Assembly (NCBI GenBank): GCA_023079485.1
Contig: CM041084.1
Location: forward strand, 14,970,609-15,034,608
Length of the DNA: 64,000 nucleotides
Direction of reading: 5' to 3'
From: Archilochus colubris
Taxonomy: Eukaryota > Chordata > Aves > Apodiformes > Trochilidae
Each line of letters starts with the position of its first letter. The first letter of the stretch is position 1. Both the position numbers and the translations under genes were made by a program. The notes under the pieces were generated by a model that saw only the letters and a program-made list of their open reading frames with translations, was not told where the DNA came from and ran no database searches. Shown here one piece after another: positions 11,701 through 21,600 of the stretch.

Positions 11701-14700
11701 TACAACATGGTATGAAGATATAATTTAATATACAATATGTATTATTATGTATGTTATATACAGTGTACCAGTCATTATTAGGATATCAAATACCTTTAGC
11801 TTTACTCCATGAGCTGGAAATTCTAGCTAGGTTGCTTATACCAAACCAAAGTGCTCTCCTCACTGTTTTCCCTGGTGGGCTCTGCTGCTCTGAACATGGC
11901 ACAGAGGGAAGCAGCTTCAGAAGACTTCACGTCACACCAAGCCCCAAGTACGAAAATAATCCCAGTAACTTTCAAATGGAATGGATCATCACATCACTGA
12001 TGCATAATGGCTAAGATCACTCTTCCTCCTTTGCTGTCCTCTTTACTAGAGTTATCAAGAGGTTCCGGAGACCAGGCTTCTCCTTTATTCTCCCTTACAT
12101 ATTCTAAGTAATTCAGTGAGTCTACTAAATCTCCTTTCATTGGTGTTCTCGTTACTATGTGGACCATAACTGGAAGGAATTTCCTAGGATATCCTGCATT
12201 CTTCTTGTGATATATTTTGCCCCTAACCCAAGAGATAAGTTGCCAAAATGGTTTCATTTCTTTCTCTTCAGGACACAGATGTCTTGACACAGGATCTGCG
12301 CTGAAGAAACACCGCTCTGCATTACTTGTCTTTTCCTTCCTCTCGCTGCTTGTTGCTCATGGCCAAGAGCAGGACTGTCACAGGCCTTGTAAGTGTCCTT
12401 TTTTAACCTGGCTGCTGACGGAAATGAGCTATTTCCAACACTGCTTTTCATTTACTTGGTTTTTGGGTTTCTTTTTTGTTGTTGTTTTTTTTGCTTTGGG
12501 TTTTTTTCTGCTTGTTAGTGCCCTGGTAGTCACACAGGAATCCACAGAGGAACTTTGCCTGAAACTTACCTGGAAGAGGTAAAGTCTCAAAGAAAATCAC
12601 ATTTTTACTGGGTTTGCTGAAATAAGCAAGGAGAGGAGAATAGCAAGCAAAAATAGGGCCGTTGTGGGGGATTCTTGGACACAAATTGTAACACATTTTG
12701 ATTTGGTAGTGGCTGGCTGATGAGCCAGCAAGTTCAGAACATCGTAGCCAGAGGATTAGTATTCCTAGCAAAATAGGGAACACCAGGGTGGTGCTGATGG
12801 AGATGGACTGATGTATAGGAAATCAAGGTCCAGGAATTTTAAAGACCACTGGAACAACTTCTTTTCTTGCCTTATGCTATCTTTCTAAGAAGATATCATT
12901 CATGATGGTTTTAAATCTACAATCAGGTTTTGTGTTTGTATAACTTTTCTATTTGAGGATTACAATGCATTATATGAGCACTACAGTATTTTACACACAC
13001 ACAAATCAGGCACTCACTGTATTAATAAATAAACTGTGTAAACTGGCTTTGGTAATTTAAAGTACAGCTCCAGCTTTTTCTTGAACATTATTCACCAATA
13101 CCTTTTTAATATACCTGTGTACAAACACTACATATGAACAATAAAAGTAATTGTGTCAATTATATAGAAGTCAGATAATCTGAAAATTATTAGGCTTCTT
13201 CACTACTGATTAAAAACTATAATAGTTGGCTTCATATATATGTATGATATGAATCCTGAAAAGACCAAGTATGTAGAATAACAAGAGATTTTGAATGCTT
13301 GTAAACATACTCATTTTCTGTGGATTTCAGAGGACAGATTTTTGTTTAATCATATTTCTGGGCTGTTGTCAGGATGTCACTATTCCCTAGAGATGAATCT
13401 TTGGACATCAGAGACATTCTCTCCTGGAGCTGCATCTATAGATATTAAAGATTTAGTATCATTACATTACCTTAAGTTACCTTAAGCTAGGAGAGACAAG
13501 ACACTAGGTCCTAATTACAGCTTATGCCCATTTAAGGTTCTGTAAATACAATGCAGAAGCCTTGATGCAAACAAAAATCAGGTCCTCAATCACTTCGAAA
13601 GTACTCACAAAGAAATTTTGCTAAAATTTTGTTTAAGTTCCTCTTCTTATCAAATTTTGGAAAAGGAGAGCCTGTTCACAACCAGTGAGGAGCTGCATGT
13701 TTTGTCTGAAGTCTGCCATTTAAAAAGGTTGATTTATTTTTCCACATTAAGTGCAAAATACCACTCTTGCATACATACCTGCTAGCAACAAAGCAGCTCA
13801 CTGTTGAAATCAAAATGGGATTTCTGGGTTTTAACTGTAGGACTTGCAGGGCTCAATTCCTGTGTCCCTGTCTTAAATTAAGAGCCAGAAATTATTTCCT
13901 CATGAGACTTCCAGTTAGATCTTTGCCAAGGCCACGGGTCACCTGATTGTATCCAGAAGTTTACTCTAAACTTAGCTGGTGATGTGTCAATGTGATGAGG
14001 TTTCAGCACATGAGACTTCATAGTGACTGAAGCTGGTTCCCAGGATTTTTTAATTCAGCTGGGGAATAGGATTACATAAAATCTGAATACAATTTTCAGG
14101 GTTTTATTCTATGTTTCATTTTCCAGAAACACAAGCATTTATGAGGACCTTTGATTTCTCACTTCTATCTGTAGGCCACAGAGTTACTAATGGGAATTAA
14201 AAATAAAACTGCCATGTAGATGCATTGCAGTGAAAAAAAAATACTAATTAAATGTGGAGTAAGTGACTATGATAAAATGTCTTGGGAACATGCCTGGCCA
14301 CTGTGGACAAGAGGTCATGCTTCACATGCCAAGAATGACAGTGTGATGCTACAGGGGTTTGAGAACCAGTTGGAGAGTCAGTTCCCTAGTTCAGTGACCT
14401 CTCTTCAATTGAAACTGTATAAACACAGAAGTCAACCAAATAAATTTAGCTGTATATATAATTCTCTTGTGTAGTATGCTAAAGACAAAGGATATAGAAA
14501 TTACAGATTGCCAGTAATGGTAAAAGAAAACAACAATAAGCACAACTTTAAATATGTGTTATATAGAGCAGAAAAGTGGAAAAAACAAAAAACAAATTTT
14601 CCAGAGAATCCTGCCAATAGCAGGATTTTCCATACCAGGATCCTTTTCTATCTGGTTCACCTCCAAATGGAGCCTCCATCCTTCTTAACAGTCTAGGCAG

Positions 14701-17700
14701 AAGAGACTGTCCGGGGTCCTCTGAGAAAACTTGCAATAGCATTAAGTTCTCTTGCTCAGTGGACATCATACAGAGAAAATATTTAAATTATTTCTCAAAA
14801 ATGAAGGAAAGGAAGTATGAAGAACTGCTTTAAGTGGTATTAAAGAACTATTTTAGATTTCTTGAGGTTAAAATGACGAAAATTCTTTGCAGTCCAGTCT
14901 CCCTCACATTCCTCTCCTATACATCTTGCAGAGACCCACAAGAGGATGTAAAACAAATTCAGAAGCAACATGGTAAACTGAAGTTGTCATTAAAAGCATT
15001 GATTCATCTTGTGATTAAAGAGTAATTATCTCTCCTTCAGCTCTGTGAGACAGTGCTGTTTCTACACTACTTCTGCACTCCCCATATGTCCTGTGCATCC
15101 TTTAACACTGTATATCTTGTTTTTAAAAAGCTGTATAGTAATAGTTGATGTGCTTTGGAGGCTGAAGGATTAAATTGTTTTTAGTATTAAACTGTCCTGG
15201 GACACTCACCTGCAAGACATGAAGGCTCAACAAGCAAGTCTTCTGCATTACAAAACTGAAATAAAAGGATATTTTCTCGTTTTACAGCTCATATGTATTG
15301 CAAAACCACACACAAATTAAGATTTTTATGAGAATGTGTAATAAACCATCTGGAAAATCAGTAGTGGGGCCTTGCCACGGATCATCAGGTGTAAAAAGGA
15401 GGGCTATCAGAGCAGGATTCCTGCACTGGTCACTGCCTTGAAGTGTTCTCTGAGAGCTGTGATCTTCATTCACAGGTTTATTTTCATGAAGCATCTGTTC
15501 ACCACCAGACAACATCTTCATGAACTCAGTCAAAATTCTAAGGAAAAACAATTTAATCCTTCAGCCTCCAAAGCACATCATCTATTACCATACAGCTTTT
15601 TAAAAACAAGACATATAGTGTTAAAGTATTATTCCCTGGACTGCAGTTGCAAAGGGCATTCTATAATACCTTTGGAAAAAGAGACCATGTTTGAATTTTT
15701 TTAATCTTCTAGTATTTGTTCCTCTTTTCAGGCTTCAGTGACAGTGCTACAGGAAGCTTCACAGCAAATGCCTTTCATCCCCTAGGATGCACAGCAGCTG
15801 CGCTGGCTGACGGACTTACAACTCTGCACATTTTTCAAATGTTTCTTTAACTGCTTTTTAGGAACAGCCATTTTTATAAACTTTTTTTTTACTCCAAAGT
15901 TGTCCAACATTTGTGGAAATATCTTTCCAAATGAAACAAAACAGTGAACAAAACAGTGTCTTCAATACTTCTGAATTATTTATTTCTGTTCTTCCCATTT
16001 ATCTTGCAGGGCTATCATTTATTCATTTTCAGTTTCCTTTCCCCTCTTTTTATTTTCTTCATGAAAGCTTATTTTTCCATGTTTTTAATTTTTTTTTCAC
16101 CCTCCCATTTAAAAAATATTTTTAATTATATAATTAAATCTCTTTCAGCTCTTTCAGCTTCAAAAAAGTTCTGTGTTTTTAATTTTTTTTTTCCCTTCAC
16201 ATTGCTACAGTTCTTTGTAGAGGCCTTTTAGTCAACAGCAGTAGTAAGAAATATTTTGTGGTGCTGAGAAGTGATTTTACTTCTTTCTGCTTGTATGCCT
16301 GCAGGTTTTCTCTCAGTCATGTGGGTTTCCTTGGCTTCTCATTAGGAAAAACAAAACAAAAAAAAGACAAGAACTATGTGTTCTTGTCACAGTATTTCAT
16401 TACCTTGAAAGACAGAGATCAACTTGTTGGGCATAAAATGAAAACTTTAGAACAAGCAGCTTGTTGTTTTTTTTTAAATCATTCTTATTTGGCATCACCA
16501 GTCAAGCCTTTCATGTTGCTGAAATCTATTGCTGTCTTTGAAAAATCAGTCATCCTAAGCTGGTATAAAATCAGTTCAAAGAGAGGTTTTTCTTACTTTA
16601 TGATTTCTTAGCAGCTTTTGAAAGTGTCAGCTCAAAAGAAGGATAATAAATACTTAAAATATCTTCCTGCTCTCTTCTATGAAGCAGTAATAATGGATAT
16701 AAATTCTGGCCTTCCACATATCACAACACCAAAGCTATGTTAAAAGAATATAAGGAGGTTGAGAAATCATATCCTGAGAAGTTAGGAAATGCCAACCAGC
16801 ATTAGTTTTTGGTTTTTACACACTTACGTATTATGACAAAGTCCTTTTTTTTTAAAAAAAAACACAACAGAACACAAACCAAACAAAACCAGAACAAAAG
16901 AGTCACTAATTGAGGAACTCTGTATTTGCTTGCTCTTTATGGGTAGGTGTGTGACCCATCATCCAGACCTTCCTTGTTTTGGCTTCTAGAGTAAGCACCA
17001 GCAGTGCTGGAGTCTCATGTTCTGTGCAAATGGAGTTATGTGGCTTTGACCTTTAGTCTTCAAGCATATGTTATAATCAGGGGAAATAGGAAAATCAAGC
17101 ATTTTGAGTCATTCCAGGATTTGGGATGAAACTTGTTGTGTACAAATCAATTCTATTCGAGGTAGTTGCTGTAGGCTCAGCTTTCAGTCAGGGGAGGAGA
17201 TACAGGAACTTTGGGGCACTAGTGGTACATTTGAGACTTAAGGAGATGAACTGCTGCCCAGGATTCTCTTACACATTGTCTCAGCACTCATTCACTATAA
17301 ATTTTATGCAAAGTTCTTTCTTTATAACATAGTAACAGCCCTTCCAATTGCTAGCAGCATTTGTTTGAGGTTTTCTTCTTTTTCTGATCTGTATCTTCTT
17401 ACATGATCTCTGTTCCTTGGATTTTTCTCCGCATTTATTTTACTTGCTTGTTCTGCTTAGTTGATCCAGATCTTAGACTCCTTATTATCTTCGTTGGCAT
17501 TTCTCAGGTTTTTTTTTTCCTTAATTTTTTTTTCATTTTTTTTCCCCCCAAAAGCAGTGTTTCAGCATTTAAAACGTTTGACAGGTTAATGATGACAAAA
17601 AGGAATATACTTAAACCTCATTATATTTTTCAACTTCAAAGACTTTTGCTCATATTTATTAATGTATTTTCACAATATTTAAGGCAGAATTATCACTGCT

Positions 17701-19938
17701 GTTCCAAAGCTGGGGGAACTGAGGTGCAGACACTAAAGCCTAACTGGCTTACATATTTAACAGGTACAGATAGCCAGCAGGAGGCCTAATCTGTGGGAAG
17801 CAGCAGAAGACTGATACTTAAGAGGTTTTTCAAAGCTTTTGTTTGGTGTTGTCCAACTTCCCCAAATTCTTTGAGTCTCTGCTCTAGGTTCAGTGACTTT
17901 AATTACCTTGAAAATCTTTAAAAAAACATTATATTCTCCAAAGCTGTTAATAATATTCCAAACTTAACTACCTAAACCCAAACTAACCTAAACCATTTTC
18001 CAGCTGCTCTAGATCAAATTAGTACTATGCAATAATACCTTACTGCATGTGGGTGGATTTTATCGAAATATGATATAAAATTCCTCCATGTACACTAATG
18101 TGCAAGAGACAGTATCAAACAAACAATCTCTGTTCTAAAACACTGTGGATTATGAGAGGGGGGGATGTTGTTAGAGTTGTCTGTTCCAGCTGCTCTCTCC
18201 ATAAAGGCCTCAGTTCAAAGCACTACAGAAGGCAGTGGTTCACCTCTCTATGACAGTGTATTGGCATTTTCACTGATATATGGCAAAAGCATCACTGTGC
18301 AAACATTGCTATTGATTCAGTTCTGAAAATATACTAAATAGGAAAAAAATAATGTGGGCTTTAATACCATGAATTTCTTTTTAGCCAGTTTATTATCCTT
18401 AACTACTAATACTCTTGTAAGTCAATCCAATTAATGCTGTACATCATAAAATTCTTAATCATGTAGGTATAATCTTCAGTTTACTCTATGTAGTAGTCCA
18501 CTATCACTCTCATAATTTACAGATTATGATGAATGTTCTCTACAGAGTATTTATTCTAAATCACTGCCAATACAATCTTTAATATGGTATCTTTGTCTAT
18601 TCTAAGGTTGTAAAAAGAGAAAGTAGCATCGTCATTAAGCAGAATAGCTTTCATTTCATTTTCTTTTATTTTATTGTTCCTTGGTTACTACGTTTTAAGA
18701 AGGTTACACTGCTTTGAAGAAAAACTCATTCACCTGTGAAAGAGGATTGCAGTCACTGATATGCTTTTCCATAAAATATTCAAGACATCGTACTTCAGGA
18801 TATCCACACCAAATTTTATCTTCAACAAGTTATTTAATTTTTCCAGTGATGTTCTAAAACATGATATTTCAGGCTGACATCAGTTACTGCTGCTACAAAG
18901 ATTTTACAGTTTATTGTGAGGTGAGGTTTCAGGAAAATTAATATACTCTCTGTAAGAAATAACTGATCTTTTCAGTGAATGCTGAAAACAGTTTGTAATG
19001 GAAATTTATATTATCATCAGATCTTTTTACTTTTTCATCATCAACAGATAAAGCTATCATTACATTTGATTACATTTTAAACAAAAATAGCTCGTAAAGG
19101 CACAAATACACATTAGAATGAATACTTTGTGTCTCTCCAAGTGGCATATAATTTATCAAGAAACACTGTATGCTAATTATGCCTCATTTGTGTTCATAAG
19201 GGCAGTACACATACTGAATATAGTCAAGGTTCTGCTTAAGTATCAGTTAGGACTTGTATGACTTCAAAAGAAACTAAAAGTATTTCAGACCATTGGGAGG
19301 ATCCAACTTTGAATTCACTGTATTGCACAGGTTCTGGAACTGCAGAACACTTCAGCTTTAGCAGGTGCACACAGGTGGAGAATAAGTATGTTTAAACTTC
19401 AGTTCCTGTTGGAATTACAGATTGCTTCTAAATGAAGTATTCTGATGCACAGAACATTTATTTCAGATACAGATCCTCCAAGTGGAACAGGCAACTGAAG
19501 GATATCATATCCTAAAAGCACCTTGGTTCTGAAATGCCTTTGAGACTGTTTTATCACCACACATTTTATTTGCCAATATGAAATTACTGTATTCAGAAGA
19601 TTGTGTTTATGTTCAAAATACTGACTCCTAACTCACATATATTTTATTGAAATCTGAGTTCAAAAGGGCCTAAATTTTTAGTTTCTTTTTATTGCTTGGC
19701 TACTCTGGGGAAACACTTTCCAGGGTGAAAGTCTCAGGATATCTGCTTCTCAGCTGCCATTTTGCAAGGAACTGCAGAAACAGATTTCTGAGAAAACTGA
19801 ACATATATTTTAAATATCTTTCTAATAGTTAGCATACTGTGTACACCTACACAGTTCAGTTTCAGCCTTAGGTACATGTTGAGAAAAGTGGCCATTTGGA
19901 ATACACTCCATATTCCTCGTACCTTCTCCCACACTGAC
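11701..19938. other. Non-coding single-copy stretch
   Basis: AT-rich DNA with pyrimidine-rich segments (for example 15960-16230 and 17400-17560) and an A-rich piece at 16850-16910. Apart from the exon-like segment at 12272-12388, listed separately with low confidence, I see no supported gene. The many short open frames have no recognisable domain and are explained by composition. Confidence 0.55.
12272..12388 (+). other. Exon-like segment with signal-peptide-like translation (unconfirmed)
   Basis: A pyrimidine-rich acceptor (TTTCTTTCTCTTCAG) precedes, and a perfect GTAAGT donor follows, a 117-base segment open in one frame. Both its ends fall in phase 1, so it could be included or skipped without shifting frame. 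The translation runs from HRCLDTG through KKHRSALL and a hydrophobic run (VFSFLSLLVAHG) to QEQDCHRP, which looks like a secretory signal and cleavage region. If the donor is ignored, the frame reads on through CHRPCKCP, which recalls the first cysteines of IGFBP-type domains in CCN proteins, but the pattern then collapses. No in-frame ATG lies in the segment and no partner exon was found nearby. It may be an exon of an unknown secreted protein, a decayed exon, or chance; I lean to chance or relic. Confidence 0.2.
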
Positions 19939-19959
19939 TTTTTTTTTTTTTTTTTTTTT
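19939..19959. repeat. poly-T tract (21 T)
   Basis: An uninterrupted run of 21 T with no recognisable retrocopy attached. Confidence 0.9.
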
Positions 19960-20535
19960 CTTCCATTTTGGTGCTTTTGGACTTACACCACAGCATTCTC
20001 ATTATTCTAAGCACATGATAGCAAAAGACATTAGAATTAAAGGCTTACTCTAACCCTATTGTCCCCATTTCTATGCCAATGCTACTTCATAGATCCTTCG
20101 TTTGTGGCTGAGGGTCATCCCCTTTTCCCAGGAAAGGGCTACAGCAAAACAGAACAGAACAGCTGTGCTGAGTGCAAGTTTACAGGAGACAGGGGTGTCC
20201 TGGCAGAGCACATGTGAGAGGAGATTGTGAAGATGGAGGGAGTCTGGCATCACAGCATGACACTGGGAAAGGAGACGGCCTCGGTGCCTATTACTCTTCG
20301 AAGTCCTGCAGGCAGAAGTCCCCACAAGAATCAGCTTTGTTGAGTAACAGATGGTTAGGTGGAAAAACAAAAAAGGTTCCTTTTCCCCTTAATGTTTCCC
20401 TTCTCTTTTCTCACCTATATGTTCTGAACTTCCTTTCTTTTTTTTTTTTCCTGCACCTTCACACCTCTCTTCTGCCTTCAGCCTTCCCTTAAATCCTATT
20501 TTATCCTATTTCTGTAATTTATTTATTTTTTTTCT
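19960..20535. other. Non-coding flank upstream of the CpG island
   Basis: Intermediate G+C sequence with a further T-run near 20438-20449. Frames on both strands of about 100 codons start at non-ATG codons and show no domain. No divergent gene could be supported here. Confidence 0.5.
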
Positions 20536-20633
20536 CAGGATCACAGGATCATTGAGTCCAACTGTCAATCGAACACTGCCAAGTCCACTACCAAACCATT
20601 TCTGACACAAGCCAGGATGCTGCTGGCCACCTT
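20536..20633 (-). mobile_element. CR1 scrap, minus strand, internally deleted
   Basis: The text around 20545-20600 (TCATTGAGTCCAACTGTCAA and the following ACTGCCAAGTCCACTACC) matches the 3' UTR start of minus-strand CR1 copies. About 20610-20633 (AGCCAGGATGCTGCTGGCCA) matches a block that lies several hundred bases further into the element, compare 945-965 in this window. The copy has therefore lost its middle, or two scraps lie side by side. It ends at the C-tract bordering the CpG island. Confidence 0.7.
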
Positions 20634-20634
20634 G

Positions 20635-20650
20635 CCCCCCCCCCTCCCCC
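20635..20650. repeat. C-tract at the CpG-island border
   Basis: Ten C, one T, five C. The tract marks the sharp switch from AT-rich sequence to the CpG island. Confidence 0.9.
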
Positions 20651-21025
20651 GGGCACAATGCCGGCTCCTATTCAACTGGCTCCGGTGCAGTGCCCTCGCT
20701 CCCATTTCCCACAACAGTTCCTGTACTTTCACACTCTTTTCCAACCTGCCTCACGGAAATCACCAGTCCCAGCGGCCCTGACCCGCAGCGAGATGATTCC
20801 TGCTGGGCCCGGCCGGGAACCCGTCCGCTCCCCTACCCGCTGCTGCTTGGGAGGCGAAAGCCTCACCCCAAGCACAAACGCTGCCCGGAGCCCGGAGCTC
20901 GGAGCCCGCCCCCTGCCCTCTCCGGGCGGCAGCGGCTGCGCAGCGGGTGGGCCGAGGGGAAGGGGGAGAGGTGGGTGTGGGGGAGGGGAGAGTCCGCCCA
21001 CACGCCCGGCGTTTCCCGTAGGGTG

Positions 21026-21073
21026 TGACGTCACACTGCTCCGTCCCCGTGACGTTGTGGCGGCGTGACGCAG
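21026..21073 (+). promoter_or_regulatory. Cluster of three CRE/ATF-type sites
   Basis: A full palindromic CRE (TGACGTCA) lies at 21026-21033, followed by TGACGTTG at 21050-21057 and TGACGCAG at 21066-21073, all in the same orientation. CREB/ATF-family bZIP proteins bind such sites, usually within about 200 bases of the start of transcription. The GTAAGT donor 13 bases after the last site implies that, if that donor is used, transcription starts within or just upstream of the cluster. Confidence 0.75.
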
Positions 21074-21085
21074 AGGGGCGAGCTT

Positions 21086-21091
21086 GTAAGT
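21086..21091 (+). other. Candidate splice donor of a short non-coding first exon
   Basis: GAGCTT is followed by GTAAGT, a perfect consensus donor, just downstream of the CRE cluster. Used from a start near 21040-21070 it would give a very short untranslated first exon. Confidence 0.4.
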
Positions 21092-21125
21092 TCCCTTCCC
21101 CCCGTGCCGGTGGGGGCCGCGCCCC

Positions 21126-21147
21126 GGGTTGGGCGGGGGCGGGCGGG
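21126..21147 (+). promoter_or_regulatory. GC boxes / G-quadruplex-type run
   Basis: Five G-runs of three or more bases are separated by one or two bases. The segment contains overlapping GGGCGG Sp/KLF-type sites and fits the G-quadruplex pattern on the plus strand. Confidence 0.7.
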
Positions 21148-21158
21148 AGGCTCTGGGG

Positions 21159-21294
21159 ATGGCGCGGGTGCAGCCGCGCCCTCCACCTCGGGCGGCAGCA
21201 GTGGCGGCGGCGCGGGGCCGGGAGGCTGCCCCGCTGGCGGCCGGGAAGCAGGAAGCGGCGGAGCAGCGGCTCCCGGCGGCAGCGTTGTGCGGAG
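21159..21294 (+). CDS. Possible first coding exon, alanine/arginine-rich N-terminus (unassigned)
   Basis: An ATG followed by G (context GGGGATGG) opens a frame starting MARVQPRPPPRAAAVAAARG, rich in A, R and P. It runs 45 codons to a possible donor (GGAG before GTGGGC at 21295), leaving phase 1. The unspliced frame would continue to a stop near 21405. N-termini of this style are common in CpG-island genes, but they also arise by chance in CCG/GCG-rich untranslated sequence. I cannot match it to a protein, and no continuation exon was recognised downstream. A non-coding first exon ending at 21085 or 21537 is an equally good reading. Confidence 0.2.
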
Positions 21295-21440
21295 GTGGGC
21301 GTCTTTCCCGGCCCTGCCCGCGGCGAGCCGCAGGAGCCCCTCTGCCGGGCTGTGCCTTTGAGGCTCCGCGACCCTGGGCCCGCCCAGTCCCGGAAAGCAG
21401 GTTCTGAGCCCGCCATCCTGCCGTGCCCGTGGCCGGCGGA

Positions 21441-21464
21441 GGGAAGGAGGGAGGGAGGGAGGGA
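21441..21464 (+). repeat. (GGGA)n purine run
   Basis: Six tandem GGGA/AGGA-type units inside the CpG island. The run also fits a four-tract G-quadruplex. Confidence 0.85.
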
Positions 21465-21537
21465 TCGCCGCCGGAGCCCGAAAGCGGCGGTGCGCGGCCT
21501 GCAGGACTCGGCCGGGCCGAGCTGTGCCAGCGCGCTG

Positions 21538-21543
21538 GTAAGG
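21538..21543 (+). other. Candidate splice donor at the end of the CpG island
   Basis: GCGCTG is followed by GTAAGG, a good donor near the right edge of the island. It would end an untranslated exon, perhaps one beginning after the acceptor-like GGCCTGCAG that ends at 21504, or one running from an upstream start. Confidence 0.35.
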
Positions 21544-21600
21544 CGTTCCCCCGGGCTCCCGGCTGGGGTGTGACTGCACTGATCTGAGGCGATTTCACAA

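Larger units (their letters stand above)
20655..21600 (+). promoter_or_regulatory. CpG island promoter with inferred rightward transcription
   Basis: Base composition changes abruptly to very G+C-rich, and CpG is frequent for nearly 1 kb, unlike anything else here except the small island at 55 kb. It holds GC boxes (GGGCGGGGGCGGGCGGG near 21131-21147), a cluster of CRE-type sites at 21026-21073, and no TATA box at an obvious place. Three good plus-strand splice donors lie inside (21086, 21295, 21538). Downstream the plus strand appears T- and G-rich in sampled lines, as transcribed introns are. I infer a gene reading rightwards with its first exon(s) here. The island is broad, so a divergent leftward transcript is possible but no sequence sign supports it. 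Gene identity is unknown: none of the frames in the island resembles a protein I know. Confidence 0.85.

Noticed and set aside
12272..12420. A CCN-family (CCN6-like) gene
   Set aside because: Only CHRPCKCP matches. The next cysteines of the IGFBP module are absent, and no VWC, TSP1 or cystine-knot exon was found in the following 8 kb, so a family name is not justified.
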